The notes beneath the pieces were generated by a model, which was not told the DNA's origin, did not search any database, and saw only the letters and a list, made by a program, of their open reading frames with translations. From contig DGPE01000032.1 in NCBI GenBank assembly GCA_002390305.1, forward strand, positions 1-12,975: a stretch of DNA of 12,975 bases, read 5' to 3'. This DNA comes from Micrococcales bacterium UBA4448 (GTDB lineage Bacteria; Actinomycetota; Actinomycetes; Actinomycetales; Microbacteriaceae). Shown in pieces: positions 1 through 6,542 of this stretch. Position 1 is the stretch's first letter, and every line of letters starts with the position of its first letter. Made by a program: the position numbers and the translations under genes.

Positions 1-240
1 GCCGGCCATCAGCATGATTCCCAGAATGATCACAAAAATATATCCCGAGATCGCATTTGCATAAACTCCATCAATTGCTTGAGGTGAATCAAGTGTCAGA
101 CCAGCACCGACGTTGCCCGCCTCAAAAATAAACGGTGTAATGACAACCGAAATTATCGAGATGACTATTGCTGCGACCAAGATGCCCCAGTTAGCCCTTA
201 CATATAAAACTTTGCGAAGTTCAGATTTGATAAGCGACAT
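1..240 (-). CDS. ABC-2 type transporter permease, N-terminal part (runs off window)
   Basis: Only the first 80 codons are present; the gene continues past the left edge. The protein starts MSLIKSELRKVLYVRANWG, a basic cytoplasmic N-terminus typical of ABC-2 permeases. A hydrophobic segment follows at about residues 18-39, then an extracytoplasmic loop, then a second hydrophobic segment from about 63 to the edge. The ATG shares one base with the TAA of the upstream ATPase gene (TAATG), so the two are almost certainly cotranscribed and translationally coupled. A strong ribosome-binding site (AAGGAG, 7 nt before the ATG) lies inside the end of the ATPase gene. The family is inferred from topology and from its partner; the transported substrate cannot be told from this fragment. 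Confidence 0.8.
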   Translation of the reverse strand, partial: MSLIKSELRKVLYVRANWGILVAAIVISIISVVITPFIFEAGNVGAGLTLDSPQAIDGVYANAISGYIFVIILGIMLMAG

Positions 241-947
241 TAGTTCACTCCTTCGGTTAGCTTCAGGAAGGCCTCTTCGAGGGTTCCGTCTTTGATGATT
301 TCCTTCATGCTGCCGGAGGTTATTAGTTTGCCCTTGTGCATGATGATGACGTCATCAACGGTGTTCTGCATCTCAGCCAGCTGGTGAGAAGAGACCAAAA
401 TAGTTCTTCCGGAACCGGCCAGTGATCGTAAAAACTTTCTGAGCCAAGCAATTCCAAGCGGATCAAGACCGTTTGCCGGCTCATCCAAAATAAGAACCTC
501 TGGATCTCCCAGGATTGCTCCCGCGAGTGCCAGGCGTTGCTTCATACCCAGCGAGTAGTTCTTGGTTCGCTTGTTGGCGGCTTCGGTTAGTTCGACGAGT
601 TCTAGAACCTCGTCGACTCTAGAGTCAGGGATGCCACCAGCAGCAGCCATCACCTTCAGGTTTTGTTTTCCAGTTAGAGCTTTATGAAAACCTTGAGAAT
701 CTAAGACGCAGCCAACCTGTCTGATTGGGTCTCGAAGGTCGCGGTAACCGGCTCCAAGAATGGCAGCCGAGCCGCTTGTCGGTTTAGCGAGTCCAACAAG
801 GCACCTAAGGGTCGTAGATTTACCGGCACCGTTTGGGCCTAGGAACCCAGTAATCCGGCCCTTTTGAATTTCGATGCTCAGATCGGATACGGCCTTTTGT
901 TTGCCGTAGGTCTTCACGAGGTTGATGAAGGTTATTGCTCCAGTCAT
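240..947 (-). CDS. ABC transporter ATP-binding protein (BcrA/NatA-like, ABC-2 exporter type)
   Basis: A 235-residue nucleotide-binding subunit that would power the permease encoded just downstream. Visible motifs in order: Walker A GPNGAGKST (37-45), Q-loop region around LDSQG (82-86), a signature variant YSLGMKQRL (131-139), Walker B VLILDEP (151-157), D-loop NGLDP (159-163) and H-loop SSH (186-188). SLGMKQR in place of LSGGQ is common in the bacitracin/lantibiotic-resistance and Na+-export-like ABC-2 ATPases, which also match in length. No membrane segments, so it is the cytoplasmic partner. GGAG lies 5 nt before the ATG at 947-945. It is divergent from the cyclophilin gene across 83 bp. 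Substrate is unknown; ABC-2 partners commonly export drugs, peptides, lipids or polysaccharides. Confidence 0.92.
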   Translation of the reverse strand: MTGAITFINLVKTYGKQKAVSDLSIEIQKGRITGFLGPNGAGKSTTLRCLVGLAKPTSGSAAILGAGYRDLRDPIRQVGCVLDSQGFHKALTGKQNLKVMAAAGGIPDSRVDEVLELVELTEAANKRTKNYSLGMKQRLALAGAILGDPEVLILDEPANGLDPLGIAWLRKFLRSLAGSGRTILVSSHQLAEMQNTVDDVIIMHKGKLITSGSMKEIIKDGTLEEAFLKLTEGVN

Positions 948-1002
948 TTCACTCCATCTTTTGGTTGGTCATGTTGACTTTTAGATTGTTCGGATAACCA
1001 CG

Positions 1003-1008
1003 AGTCTA
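1003..1008 (-). promoter_or_regulatory. Candidate -10 element TAGACT for the ABC transporter operon
   Basis: The minus strand reads TAGACT 55 nt upstream of the ABC ATPase start. It fits the actinobacterial -10 pattern TANNNT, and the same hexamer occurs upstream of three other genes in this window and nowhere inside a gene. No good TTGACA-like -35 is visible at 16-18 nt, so this is a proposal only. Confidence 0.4.
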
Positions 1009-1030
1009 GAACTAGTGGCAGAATAAAGGT

Positions 1031-1561
1031 ATGACCTCACCTACAGCCATAGCAACCCTGCACACCAACCACGGCGCAATCAAGGTAGACCTTTATGGTT
1101 TGCACGCCCCTAAGACTGTCGAGAACTTCGAAGGACTGGCAACCGGTGCCATCGAATGGCGTGACCCTAAGACCAATGCCACTCAGACAAACACTCCTCT
1201 TTATAACGGCGTGATTTTCCACCGCATCATTCCTGACTTTATGATTCAGGGTGGAGACCCAACCGGAACCGGAATGGGTGGCCCTGGCTACCAGTTCGGT
1301 GATGAAATCCACCCAGAACTTAACTTCACCGAGTCCTACATGCTTGCAATGGCCAACGCTGGTCCTGGAACTAACGGCTCACAGTTCTTCATCACAACCG
1401 CTCCAACCACCTGGCTGCAGGGTCGCCACACCATCTTCGGTGCTGTGGTAGACGAGGTTAGTCGCAAGGTTGTCGACCAAATCGGTGCCGTAGCAACCGG
1501 GGCAAATGACAAGCCCAATGACGACGTAATCATTGAGAGCATCACAATCGAAAAGGCCTAA
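1031..1561 (+). CDS. ppiA: Cyclophilin-type peptidyl-prolyl cis-trans isomerase
   Basis: A 176-residue single-domain cyclophilin that catalyses cis-trans isomerisation of X-Pro bonds. The active-site set is complete by comparison with human CypA: R65, F70, M71 and Q73 in FHRIIPDFMIQGG, M107-A108-N109, F120 in NGSQFF, then W128, L129 and H133 in TWLQGRH. The insertion between the first strands (about residues 40-58) is also seen in mycobacterial PpiA. There is no signal peptide, so it should act in the cytoplasm. The ATG at 1031 is preceded by an in-frame TAG at 1013-1015 and no other ATG, so the start is well defined. AAAGG sits only 1 nt before it, too close for a normal ribosome-binding site; a very short leader is possible. 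The rhomboid gene follows without a gap. Confidence 0.95.
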   Translation: MTSPTAIATLHTNHGAIKVDLYGLHAPKTVENFEGLATGAIEWRDPKTNATQTNTPLYNGVIFHRIIPDFMIQGGDPTGTGMGGPGYQFGDEIHPELNFTESYMLAMANAGPGTNGSQFFITTAPTTWLQGRHTIFGAVVDEVSRKVVDQIGAVATGANDKPNDDVIIESITIEKA

Positions 1562-2215
1562 GTGGCCAAACTAAAGCTAGCTAGATTCCAACAGGCCCCT
1601 GTAACCTCGGGCCTGTTGGCCCTTAACGTGCTTATTTGGTTGGGGCAGATTAGCCCGCTTGGCTACATGTTTACCAACAGCTTCTTCTTTGCGCCTCTAT
1701 TTGCACCCTGGGAGCCGTGGCGCATGCTTACCGCTGGCTTCGTTCACGACTGGTCTGGTCCGCTGCACATCCTGTTGAACTCTTATGCAATTTGGATCTT
1801 TGGTCGAATTCTCGAGCCTTTGCTTGGCCCGGTGCGTTTTTTGGCGATGTATTTGACCTCGATTGTTGGAGGGTCGGTTGCGGTCATGTGGCTGTCAGAT
1901 CCTCAGGTCCCAGTGGTTGGTGCTTCGGGCGCCCTGTTTGGTCTTATGGGCGCCTACTTCATAGTGGTTAGGTCTAGAGGGGGAAATGCAACTCAAATCT
2001 TCACTTTGATCGCAATCAACTTTGGCCTTGGGCTCTTTGTTTCTGGAATTTCTTGGGAGGGCCATCTTGGTGGTCTTGTGACCGGTTTGGCCATAGCGGG
2101 AATCTACTCACAAACCCGAGCGCGCGAGAAACGCTTGCAGCAAATTTTTGGGGTGTTCTTGGTTTGGGGAGTCCTCTACGGACTAACTATGTTGAAGATC
2201 TCTACTTGGATGTAG
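1562..2215 (+). CDS. Rhomboid family intramembrane serine protease
   Basis: A 217-residue polytopic membrane protein with about six hydrophobic segments. The rhomboid catalytic dyad is intact: Ser122 in GASG (120-123), followed by LFGLMGAYF, and His168 in GHLGG. H69 and N73 in HILLN match the oxyanion-side His and Asn of GlpG-type rhomboids. Rhomboids cleave transmembrane substrates within the bilayer; the substrate here is unknown. The GTG start directly follows the TAA of the cyclophilin gene (TAAGTG, zero spacing), with AAAGG 5 nt upstream inside that gene, so the pair should be cotranscribed and coupled. The same ppiA-rhomboid adjacency is known in other actinobacteria. The stop abuts the stop of crgA on the opposite strand, leaving no room for a terminator. 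Confidence 0.92.
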   Translation: MAKLKLARFQQAPVTSGLLALNVLIWLGQISPLGYMFTNSFFFAPLFAPWEPWRMLTAGFVHDWSGPLHILLNSYAIWIFGRILEPLLGPVRFLAMYLTSIVGGSVAVMWLSDPQVPVVGASGALFGLMGAYFIVVRSRGGNATQIFTLIAINFGLGLFVSGISWEGHLGGLVTGLAIAGIYSQTRAREKRLQQIFGVFLVWGVLYGLTMLKISTWM

Positions 2216-2482
2216 TTATTTCCACTTAGTGGTCATACCGAAACCGATCATCGCGATTCCAAAACCAACGAGGATGTTCCAGTTCGAAAGATCTATTGGG
2301 GCTGCGCTACCCAGCGGGTATCTTGCTGATGAGATGTAGAAGACAAGAATCCAGGCTAGGCCGAAGAGCATGAAGCCAAACATTGTGGCCTTATACCAGG
2401 TCGGATTTTCTTGCTCCTCTTGGACCACCTTTGGTTTTAGTGGTTTTGAGTCATTATTTTTATTTGATCGAGATTCAGCCAT
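2216..2482 (-). CDS. crgA: Cell division protein CrgA
   Basis: A small two-pass membrane protein of 88 residues when started at the ATG at 2482-2480 (MAESRSNKN). CrgA sits at the actinobacterial division site and in relatives interacts with FtsZ, FtsI and FtsQ and recruits wall-synthesis proteins. Seen here: a charged N-terminal tail (1-29), TM1 about 32-50, a short outer loop with NW at 68-69, TM2 about 69-85, and the family-like C-terminal ending MTTKWK. The frame is open upstream to 2566, but that longer form would overlap trpG and exceed the usual 80-95 residues. A TAAGCT element exactly 7 nt before the chosen ATG suggests a leaderless transcript starting at this codon. Its neighbours (trpG, pknB) match the usual crgA locus. 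Confidence 0.88.
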   Translation of the reverse strand: MAESRSNKNNDSKPLKPKVVQEEQENPTWYKATMFGFMLFGLAWILVFYISSARYPLGSAAPIDLSNWNILVGFGIAMIGFGMTTKWK

Positions 2483-2489
2483 GCGCTCT

Positions 2490-2495
2490 AGCTTA
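2490..2495 (-). promoter_or_regulatory. Candidate -10 TAAGCT for leaderless crgA
   Basis: The minus strand reads TAAGCT followed by exactly 7 nt and then the crgA ATG, the spacing expected if transcription starts at the A of the start codon. It fits TANNNT. No Shine-Dalgarno sequence precedes the ATG. No clear -35 is seen. This supports choosing the shorter crgA start. Confidence 0.45.
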
Positions 2496-2525
2496 ATGCC
2501 TGAAGCTAAATCCTCGCTATCCGAA

Positions 2526-2531
2526 TAAGCT
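2526..2531 (+). promoter_or_regulatory. Candidate -10 TAAGCT for leaderless trpG/pabA
   Basis: TAAGCT on the plus strand lies 9 nt before the trpG ATG at 2541, and no ribosome-binding site is present in between. This fits a TANNNT -10 box giving a leaderless or nearly leaderless mRNA. It mirrors the identical element facing crgA 30 bp away. The TTGACA at 2533-2538 is downstream of it and is not its -35. Confidence 0.42.
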
Positions 2532-2540
2532 ATTGACATC

Positions 2541-3179
2541 ATGGTCAAAATCCTCGTCTTAGACAATTACGACAGCTTTGTCTACACGCTTAACGGCTAT
2601 TTGCAGCAGCTCGGTGCTGAGACCGAGGTTATCCGCAACGACGCGGTTGCCGAATCTGAACTTTCTGAACTCCTAGCCAGGTTTGATGCTGTTCTTATTT
2701 CTCCCGGCCCTGGAGCCCCTGCTAGCGCAGGGCTTTCTATCCCGACCGTGAAGCTTGCTCTTGAAACCGACTATCCGGTTTTCGGTGTTTGTTTGGGTCA
2801 CCAGGCAATCGCCGAGGCCATGGGTGCCAGAGTGGAGAGCGCGCCAGAGCTAATGCATGGAAAAACCTCAAAGGTCAACCACCGCGACAGCTTGATTCTT
2901 GGCGGCCTCCCACAGGGCTTTTTGGCCACCAGGTATCACTCGTTGGCAGTGGTTCCGGAAACAGTCCCGGAAGATTTAATTGTTACCGGTCAAACCGATA
3001 GCGGCGTCATTATGGGCTTAGAGCATAGGACCAAGCCGATATACGGAGTCCAGTTTCACCCGGAATCAGTTATGACAGAGGGCGGCTATCAGATGTTGGC
3101 TAACTGGCTAGAAACCCTGGGCGTCGAAGGGGCTAAGGAAAAAGCTAAGCACCTGAGTCCGAGAATAGAAAAGCACTAG
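2541..3179 (+). CDS. trpG: Anthranilate/aminodeoxychorismate synthase glutamine amidotransferase component II
   Basis: A 212-residue class I glutamine amidotransferase. It hydrolyses glutamine and passes ammonia to a chorismate-using partner (TrpE or PabB) for tryptophan or folate synthesis. The N-terminus KILVLDNYDSFVYTL is the diagnostic TrpG/PabA start. Further motifs are the oxyanion strand ISPGPGAP (53-60), nucleophile Cys84 in GVCLGHQ, MHGK at 105-108 and the His173/Glu175 pair in HPES. The triad is complete. The ATG is fixed by homology, has no Shine-Dalgarno, and is preceded by a possible leaderless promoter. Position between crgA and pknB is the classic actinobacterial locus, where this gene is named trpG or pabA and may serve both pathways. 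No TrpE or PabB gene is nearby, so the partner cannot be assigned. Its TAG overlaps the pknB stop inside one CTAG. Confidence 0.93.
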   Translation: MVKILVLDNYDSFVYTLNGYLQQLGAETEVIRNDAVAESELSELLARFDAVLISPGPGAPASAGLSIPTVKLALETDYPVFGVCLGHQAIAEAMGARVESAPELMHGKTSKVNHRDSLILGGLPQGFLATRYHSLAVVPETVPEDLIVTGQTDSGVIMGLEHRTKPIYGVQFHPESVMTEGGYQMLANWLETLGVEGAKEKAKHLSPRIEKH

Positions 3180-4981
3180 CCGGTAACTGGTTCAGTTGGG
3201 CTAGGTGTCGGCGTTGGTGTCGGCAAATCTGGTATTTCCCCTCCCACACACTCAACATACAAAATTATGTTTTGCAGCTGCGGCGCTTCACCCGGGAGAA
3301 TTGACTGCTCTAGCACGATTGTTCCAGGGGTTCCAGAGCAGGCCAGGACATCGACAATTTCAACTGAGACCGTGAAGCCAATCGAAGGGTTGGTGAGGAT
3401 GCTTCTGGCTTCAAGGACCTCCAGGTTTCTCACATCTGGCACCTGCACGGTGCCATCGGACAAGATTATGTTCACAACCGTGCCAAGTGGGGTTCTAAAG
3501 TTGGTAACTGGATCAGAGGCAATAACTACCCCTTGAGCCACAATCGGCGAACCGACAACGGTTATCGAACCAACAGTTAGTCCCTGTGCTTCGATAAGAG
3601 CGACAGCATCCGCTTCGCTAGCACCGACCAGGTTAGGAACAGTCACCTCGGTTGCTCCACTTGAAACATATAGGGTCACCGCAGTGCTTGATAGCACCTG
3701 AGTTCCAGACTCTGGAACTTGGCGGATGACCACGCCCTCGGGAACGGTTTCACTCTTTTCATAAACTCTCAGCACAACCAGCTCCTGAGATGTCAGGGTG
3801 TTTAGTGCATCGTCATAGAGAGAGCCCTCAACGCTGGCAACGCTCACGCCACTTGTCGGGCTTGTGCCAGGCTCTTGTGATCCTATATTCATGACCCAAA
3901 ACAGCAGACCAACCAAAATCACTACCACGCCGGTCCCAAGGCCCCAAAGCACCCCGGCCCCAACCTTGCTATTGGTGGTAGTTATCTGTGTGCTTGGCGC
4001 AGTTTCAAAGCCATCGATAAGCGAGGTTGGTAACTCACCGCTGTCAACTTTTGTAATCACCTCGGTCGAATCAAAACCAACTGGCTTCATATTGGATACC
4101 GACACCGGCTGCTTTTTCGTGATAGGCGCACCCGAGTGGGCAGCATTCAGGTGCTCTTGGAACTCTTCGGCTGTTTGGAAGCGCTCATTTGGATCTTTAG
4201 TCATCGCCCTTAGCACCACAGCATCAAGCTCGGCACTCACAGCTGAGTTGAAGGAAGAAGGGGGATCGGCGGTCTCTGACACGTGCTGATAGGCGACAGA
4301 AACAGCGCTTTCGCCCTTAAAAGGTGGCCTGCCGGCCAATAGTTCATAGAGAATCACACCGGTTGAATAGAGATCTGTCCTTGCATCAACTGCGTCTCCA
4401 CGTGCCTGCTCTGGAGAAAAGTATTGAGCGGTTCCAACAATGCCGGCGGTTGCGGCCTGAGTCGCAGAGTTGTCGTTTACCGCTCTTGCAATACCGAAGT
4501 CCATTACCTTGACAGAGTCGCCTTCGCCAACCATGACGTTGGCTGGCTTGATGTCGCGATGGACAACCCCGGCATGGTGAGAAACCTCGAGTGCAGTCAA
4601 AATACCAGAGATGTATCTAACGGCCTTGTCCAGGTCAAGGCTTTTCTCAGCAACCACTTCCCTTAGGAGTTTTCCCCGGACGAGCTCCATAATGATGAAC
4701 GGAGTTTTCACAATCTGCCCGTTCGAATCGGCGGCTTCCTCCTCACCGGCGTCGTAAACACGAACGATGGTTGGATGCGCCATTCTGGCACTTGCTTGAG
4801 CCTCTTGACGGAACCTTGCCTCAAAGGTTGCGTCATTGGCAAGGTCTGACTTTAAAAGCTTTATTGCGACGGTTCGGCCAAGCCTGGTGTCGTAGCCCTC
4901 AAACACCTCGGCCATGCCACCACGGCCAACTAGCTGACCCAGCCTGTATCGGCCTGCAATCAGTCTTTCGTTCTCGCTCAA
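3176..4981 (-). CDS. pknB: Transmembrane Ser/Thr protein kinase PknB with three PASTA repeats
   Basis: A 601-residue receptor kinase. The kinase domain spans about 11-278: glycine loop GRGGMAEV (19-26), Lys41, helix-C Glu60, HRDIKPAN (141-148, catalytic Asp143), DFG (161-163), an activation loop with Thr174 and Thr178, then GTAQYFSPEQA (183-193). A Thr/Ser-rich juxtamembrane stretch (about 280-340) precedes one transmembrane helix (about 343-363). Outside lie three PASTA-type repeats: about 380-441 (weakest start), 444-510 and 511-580. The third has Cys548 and Cys578, and a short Pro/Thr tail ends the protein. M. tuberculosis PknB has four PASTA repeats. The start is TTG (4981-4979), chosen because it lies just before the conserved GRYRLGQLVG block. 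Upstream is a purine-rich GGAAAAGAG. Unlike the other genes of the cluster it is separated from its neighbour, by 73 bp. In relatives PknB phosphorylates regulators of growth and wall synthesis. Confidence 0.95.
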   Translation of the reverse strand: MSENERLIAGRYRLGQLVGRGGMAEVFEGYDTRLGRTVAIKLLKSDLANDATFEARFRQEAQASARMAHPTIVRVYDAGEEEAADSNGQIVKTPFIIMELVRGKLLREVVAEKSLDLDKAVRYISGILTALEVSHHAGVVHRDIKPANVMVGEGDSVKVMDFGIARAVNDNSATQAATAGIVGTAQYFSPEQARGDAVDARTDLYSTGVILYELLAGRPPFKGESAVSVAYQHVSETADPPSSFNSAVSAELDAVVLRAMTKDPNERFQTAEEFQEHLNAAHSGAPITKKQPVSVSNMKPVGFDSTEVITKVDSGELPTSLIDGFETAPSTQITTTNSKVGAGVLWGLGTGVVVILVGLLFWVMNIGSQEPGTSPTSGVSVASVEGSLYDDALNTLTSQELVVLRVYEKSETVPEGVVIRQVPESGTQVLSSTAVTLYVSSGATEVTVPNLVGASEADAVALIEAQGLTVGSITVVGSPIVAQGVVIASDPVTNFRTPLGTVVNIILSDGTVQVPDVRNLEVLEARSILTNPSIGFTVSVEIVDVLACSGTPGTIVLEQSILPGEAPQLQNIILYVECVGGEIPDLPTPTPTPSPTEPVTG

Positions 4982-5004
4982 ACCCGCTCTTTTCCGCCTA
5001 TTGA

Positions 5005-5010
5005 AGTCTA
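5005..5010 (-). promoter_or_regulatory. Candidate -10 TAGACT upstream of pknB
   Basis: The minus strand reads TAGACT 23 nt before the pknB TTG, in the only real gap (73 bp) of the seven-gene cluster. It is immediately preceded by a GAAAAC-rich repeat. This could give pknB its own promoter in addition to readthrough from pknA. No clear TTGACA-like -35 is seen. Confidence 0.42.
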
Positions 5011-5029
5011 GTTTTCGTTTTCAGTTTTC
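5011..5029. repeat. Three near-tandem copies of GTTTTC (GAAAAC on the pknB strand)
   Basis: GTTTTC occurs at 5011-5016, 5017-5022 and 5024-5029, the last offset by one A. On the pknB strand these read GAAAAC three times, ending directly at the candidate TAGACT -10. They fill the position of a -35 region and spacer. They may be an A-rich upstream element or a protein-binding site, or only low-complexity sequence. Confidence 0.5.
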
Positions 5030-5054
5030 ATTGCACATCTCGGTCACAGTCTTA

Positions 5055-6542
5055 TTACTCTGTGGGCTCAGGCTCCGGCTCTGGGAGAGGGTCTTCCGGC
5101 ACATCGACGGTGTCACCTGGGACCTCGGAGGGGACATCGGCTGCTGGGTCAACCGGATCCAAAGGAAGGCCAGTTTCAGGATCTACCTCAACCGCAACAG
5201 GCGGTGAGCTGGAATCTGGCTCTGGAATCTCAATTGGGATGTCCTCAAAATTACCCACGTAGTAGGTGACGCTGACTGTGCTGCCGAGGGTGAGGTTACC
5301 GGTGGGAGATACCGCATAAACACTTCTCACCTCTAGGGAGTCGCCGTCAATAAGATCACCTGGAATTGCGTTGACCACAAATCCGCGCTCCGTGAGCCAT
5401 GCGGTTACTTCGCTCAGATTCTTGCCCAAAACATCAGAAACCAAAACCACATAGGTGGAAGGCTTTGGCGTCGTTGGCTCCGGCTCCGGGGTTGCCGACT
5501 CCGAAACCGTGGGGGCTGGAGTATTTGAAGGAGCCACTTGATCGGCATTTGGTTCCGAGAGAATTGCCACAATCACAACAATGGTCGTGAGCCCCAATAA
5601 GCCAAGTGTTGCAAGCCAAGGCCAGACAATCGGTGCCTTGGGAAGCGGTGCTGTGTCAGTGGTTAGTACCTCAGTAATCGGGTCTTCAATCGCCGGCACG
5701 GGCTTCTGTGGCCCACCTTTGCGTTTTTCCCGCAGCAGTGCCTCTGCTCGGATTGCCAAAGAGGTCCCGGATTCAGGCCGCTGGTTTGGCTTTTTTGCCA
5801 GGCAACTCAAGACAAGATTTTGAACCCGTGGATCAATTGAGTCGCTCAAAGCCGGGGGCATTTCATTGATGTGAGCCATGGCAATTGCCATTTGATTCTC
5901 ACCGCGGAATGGCCTCTTTCCAGCCAGTGCCTCATAGGCAACAACGCCAAGAGAATAAAGATCGGTGGCTGATGTTGAGGTCTTGCCGGTGGCTTGCTCG
6001 GGCGCCAAGTATTGAACCGTTCCCATTACCTGACCGGTTTTAGTCAGTGGAACCTGATCCCCAACCCTCGCAATTCCAAAGTCGGTTATTTTCACCTTGC
6101 CCTGGGGGGTAATCAGGAGGTTGCCCGGCTTTATGTCCCTGTGGACCAGACCCCTTGCGTGTGCTGCTGCAAGGGCTCTTGAGGTTTGCGCGATAATGTC
6201 CAAAACCTGTTCTTCAGAAAGCCTTTTCTCACGCTCGAGCAATCTGGACATAGATTCACCTGGGACTAATTCCATGACCAAATAAGCAGCACCGGTGTCC
6301 TCACCGTAGTCATAGACGTTGGCGATGCCCTCGTGCTCAACTAGGGCAGCAGCCTTAGCTTCGCTTCTGAACCGCTCGAGAAAGGTTGGATCAGAAAGAT
6401 ATTCCTCCTTCAGAATTTTGATGGCTACCGGCCGCAAAATTAACTCGTCCTCGGCCTGCCAAACCTCTCCCATGCCACCAATGGCAATCCGAAGTTGGAG
6501 GCGATAGCGGTCGCCGTATAACTGTCCTACTGCAGGCTTCAT
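5055..6542 (-). CDS. pknA: Transmembrane Ser/Thr protein kinase PknA with a PASTA-like domain and acidic tail
   Basis: A 495-residue receptor kinase. The kinase domain spans about 12-272. The glycine loop IAIGGMGEV (19-27) lacks the first glycine, as is usual for PknA. Then come Lys42, Glu61, HRDIKPGN (134-141, Asp136), DFG (154-156), activation-loop Thr167 and Thr169, and GTVQYLAPEQA. A transmembrane helix lies at about 306-328. Outside, a Pro/Thr linker leads to one PASTA-like unit (about 363-430), then a 65-residue tail (431-495) with about 20 Asp/Glu, 17 Pro and no Lys or Arg. As I recall it, M. tuberculosis PknA lacks a PASTA domain. The ATG overlaps the pbpA stop as ATGA, so translation should be coupled; its own ribosome-binding site is weak. 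In relatives PknA controls cell shape and division together with PknB. Confidence 0.93.
   Translation of the reverse strand: MKPAVGQLYGDRYRLQLRIAIGGMGEVWQAEDELILRPVAIKILKEEYLSDPTFLERFRSEAKAAALVEHEGIANVYDYGEDTGAAYLVMELVPGESMSRLLEREKRLSEEQVLDIIAQTSRALAAAHARGLVHRDIKPGNLLITPQGKVKITDFGIARVGDQVPLTKTGQVMGTVQYLAPEQATGKTSTSATDLYSLGVVAYEALAGKRPFRGENQMAIAMAHINEMPPALSDSIDPRVQNLVLSCLAKKPNQRPESGTSLAIRAEALLREKRKGGPQKPVPAIEDPITEVLTTDTAPLPKAPIVWPWLATLGLLGLTTIVVIVAILSEPNADQVAPSNTPAPTVSESATPEPEPTTPKPSTYVVLVSDVLGKNLSEVTAWLTERGFVVNAIPGDLIDGDSLEVRSVYAVSPTGNLTLGSTVSVTYYVGNFEDIPIEIPEPDSSSPPVAVEVDPETGLPLDPVDPAADVPSEVPGDTVDVPEDPLPEPEPEPTE

Noticed and set aside
113..295. Plus-strand open frame of 60 codons opposite the permease and ATPase
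   Set aside because: It overlaps two well-supported minus-strand genes, has no ribosome-binding site and no recognisable domain.
2533..2565. Perfect TTGACA at 2533-2538 with TAGACA at 2560-2565 as a promoter
   Set aside because: The 21-nt spacer is too long and both sit at or inside the trpG start, pointing into its coding region with no gene start to serve.
2483..2566. Longer crgA start (up to 28 extra residues)
   Set aside because: It would overlap the trpG coding start and make the protein longer than the family; the 88-residue form fits homologues and the TAAGCT spacing.
3864..4289. A 141-codon plus-strand frame opposite pknB
   Set aside because: It is antisense to the kinase juxtamembrane and catalytic region; the composition is what a reverse reading of pknB gives, and nothing supports expression.
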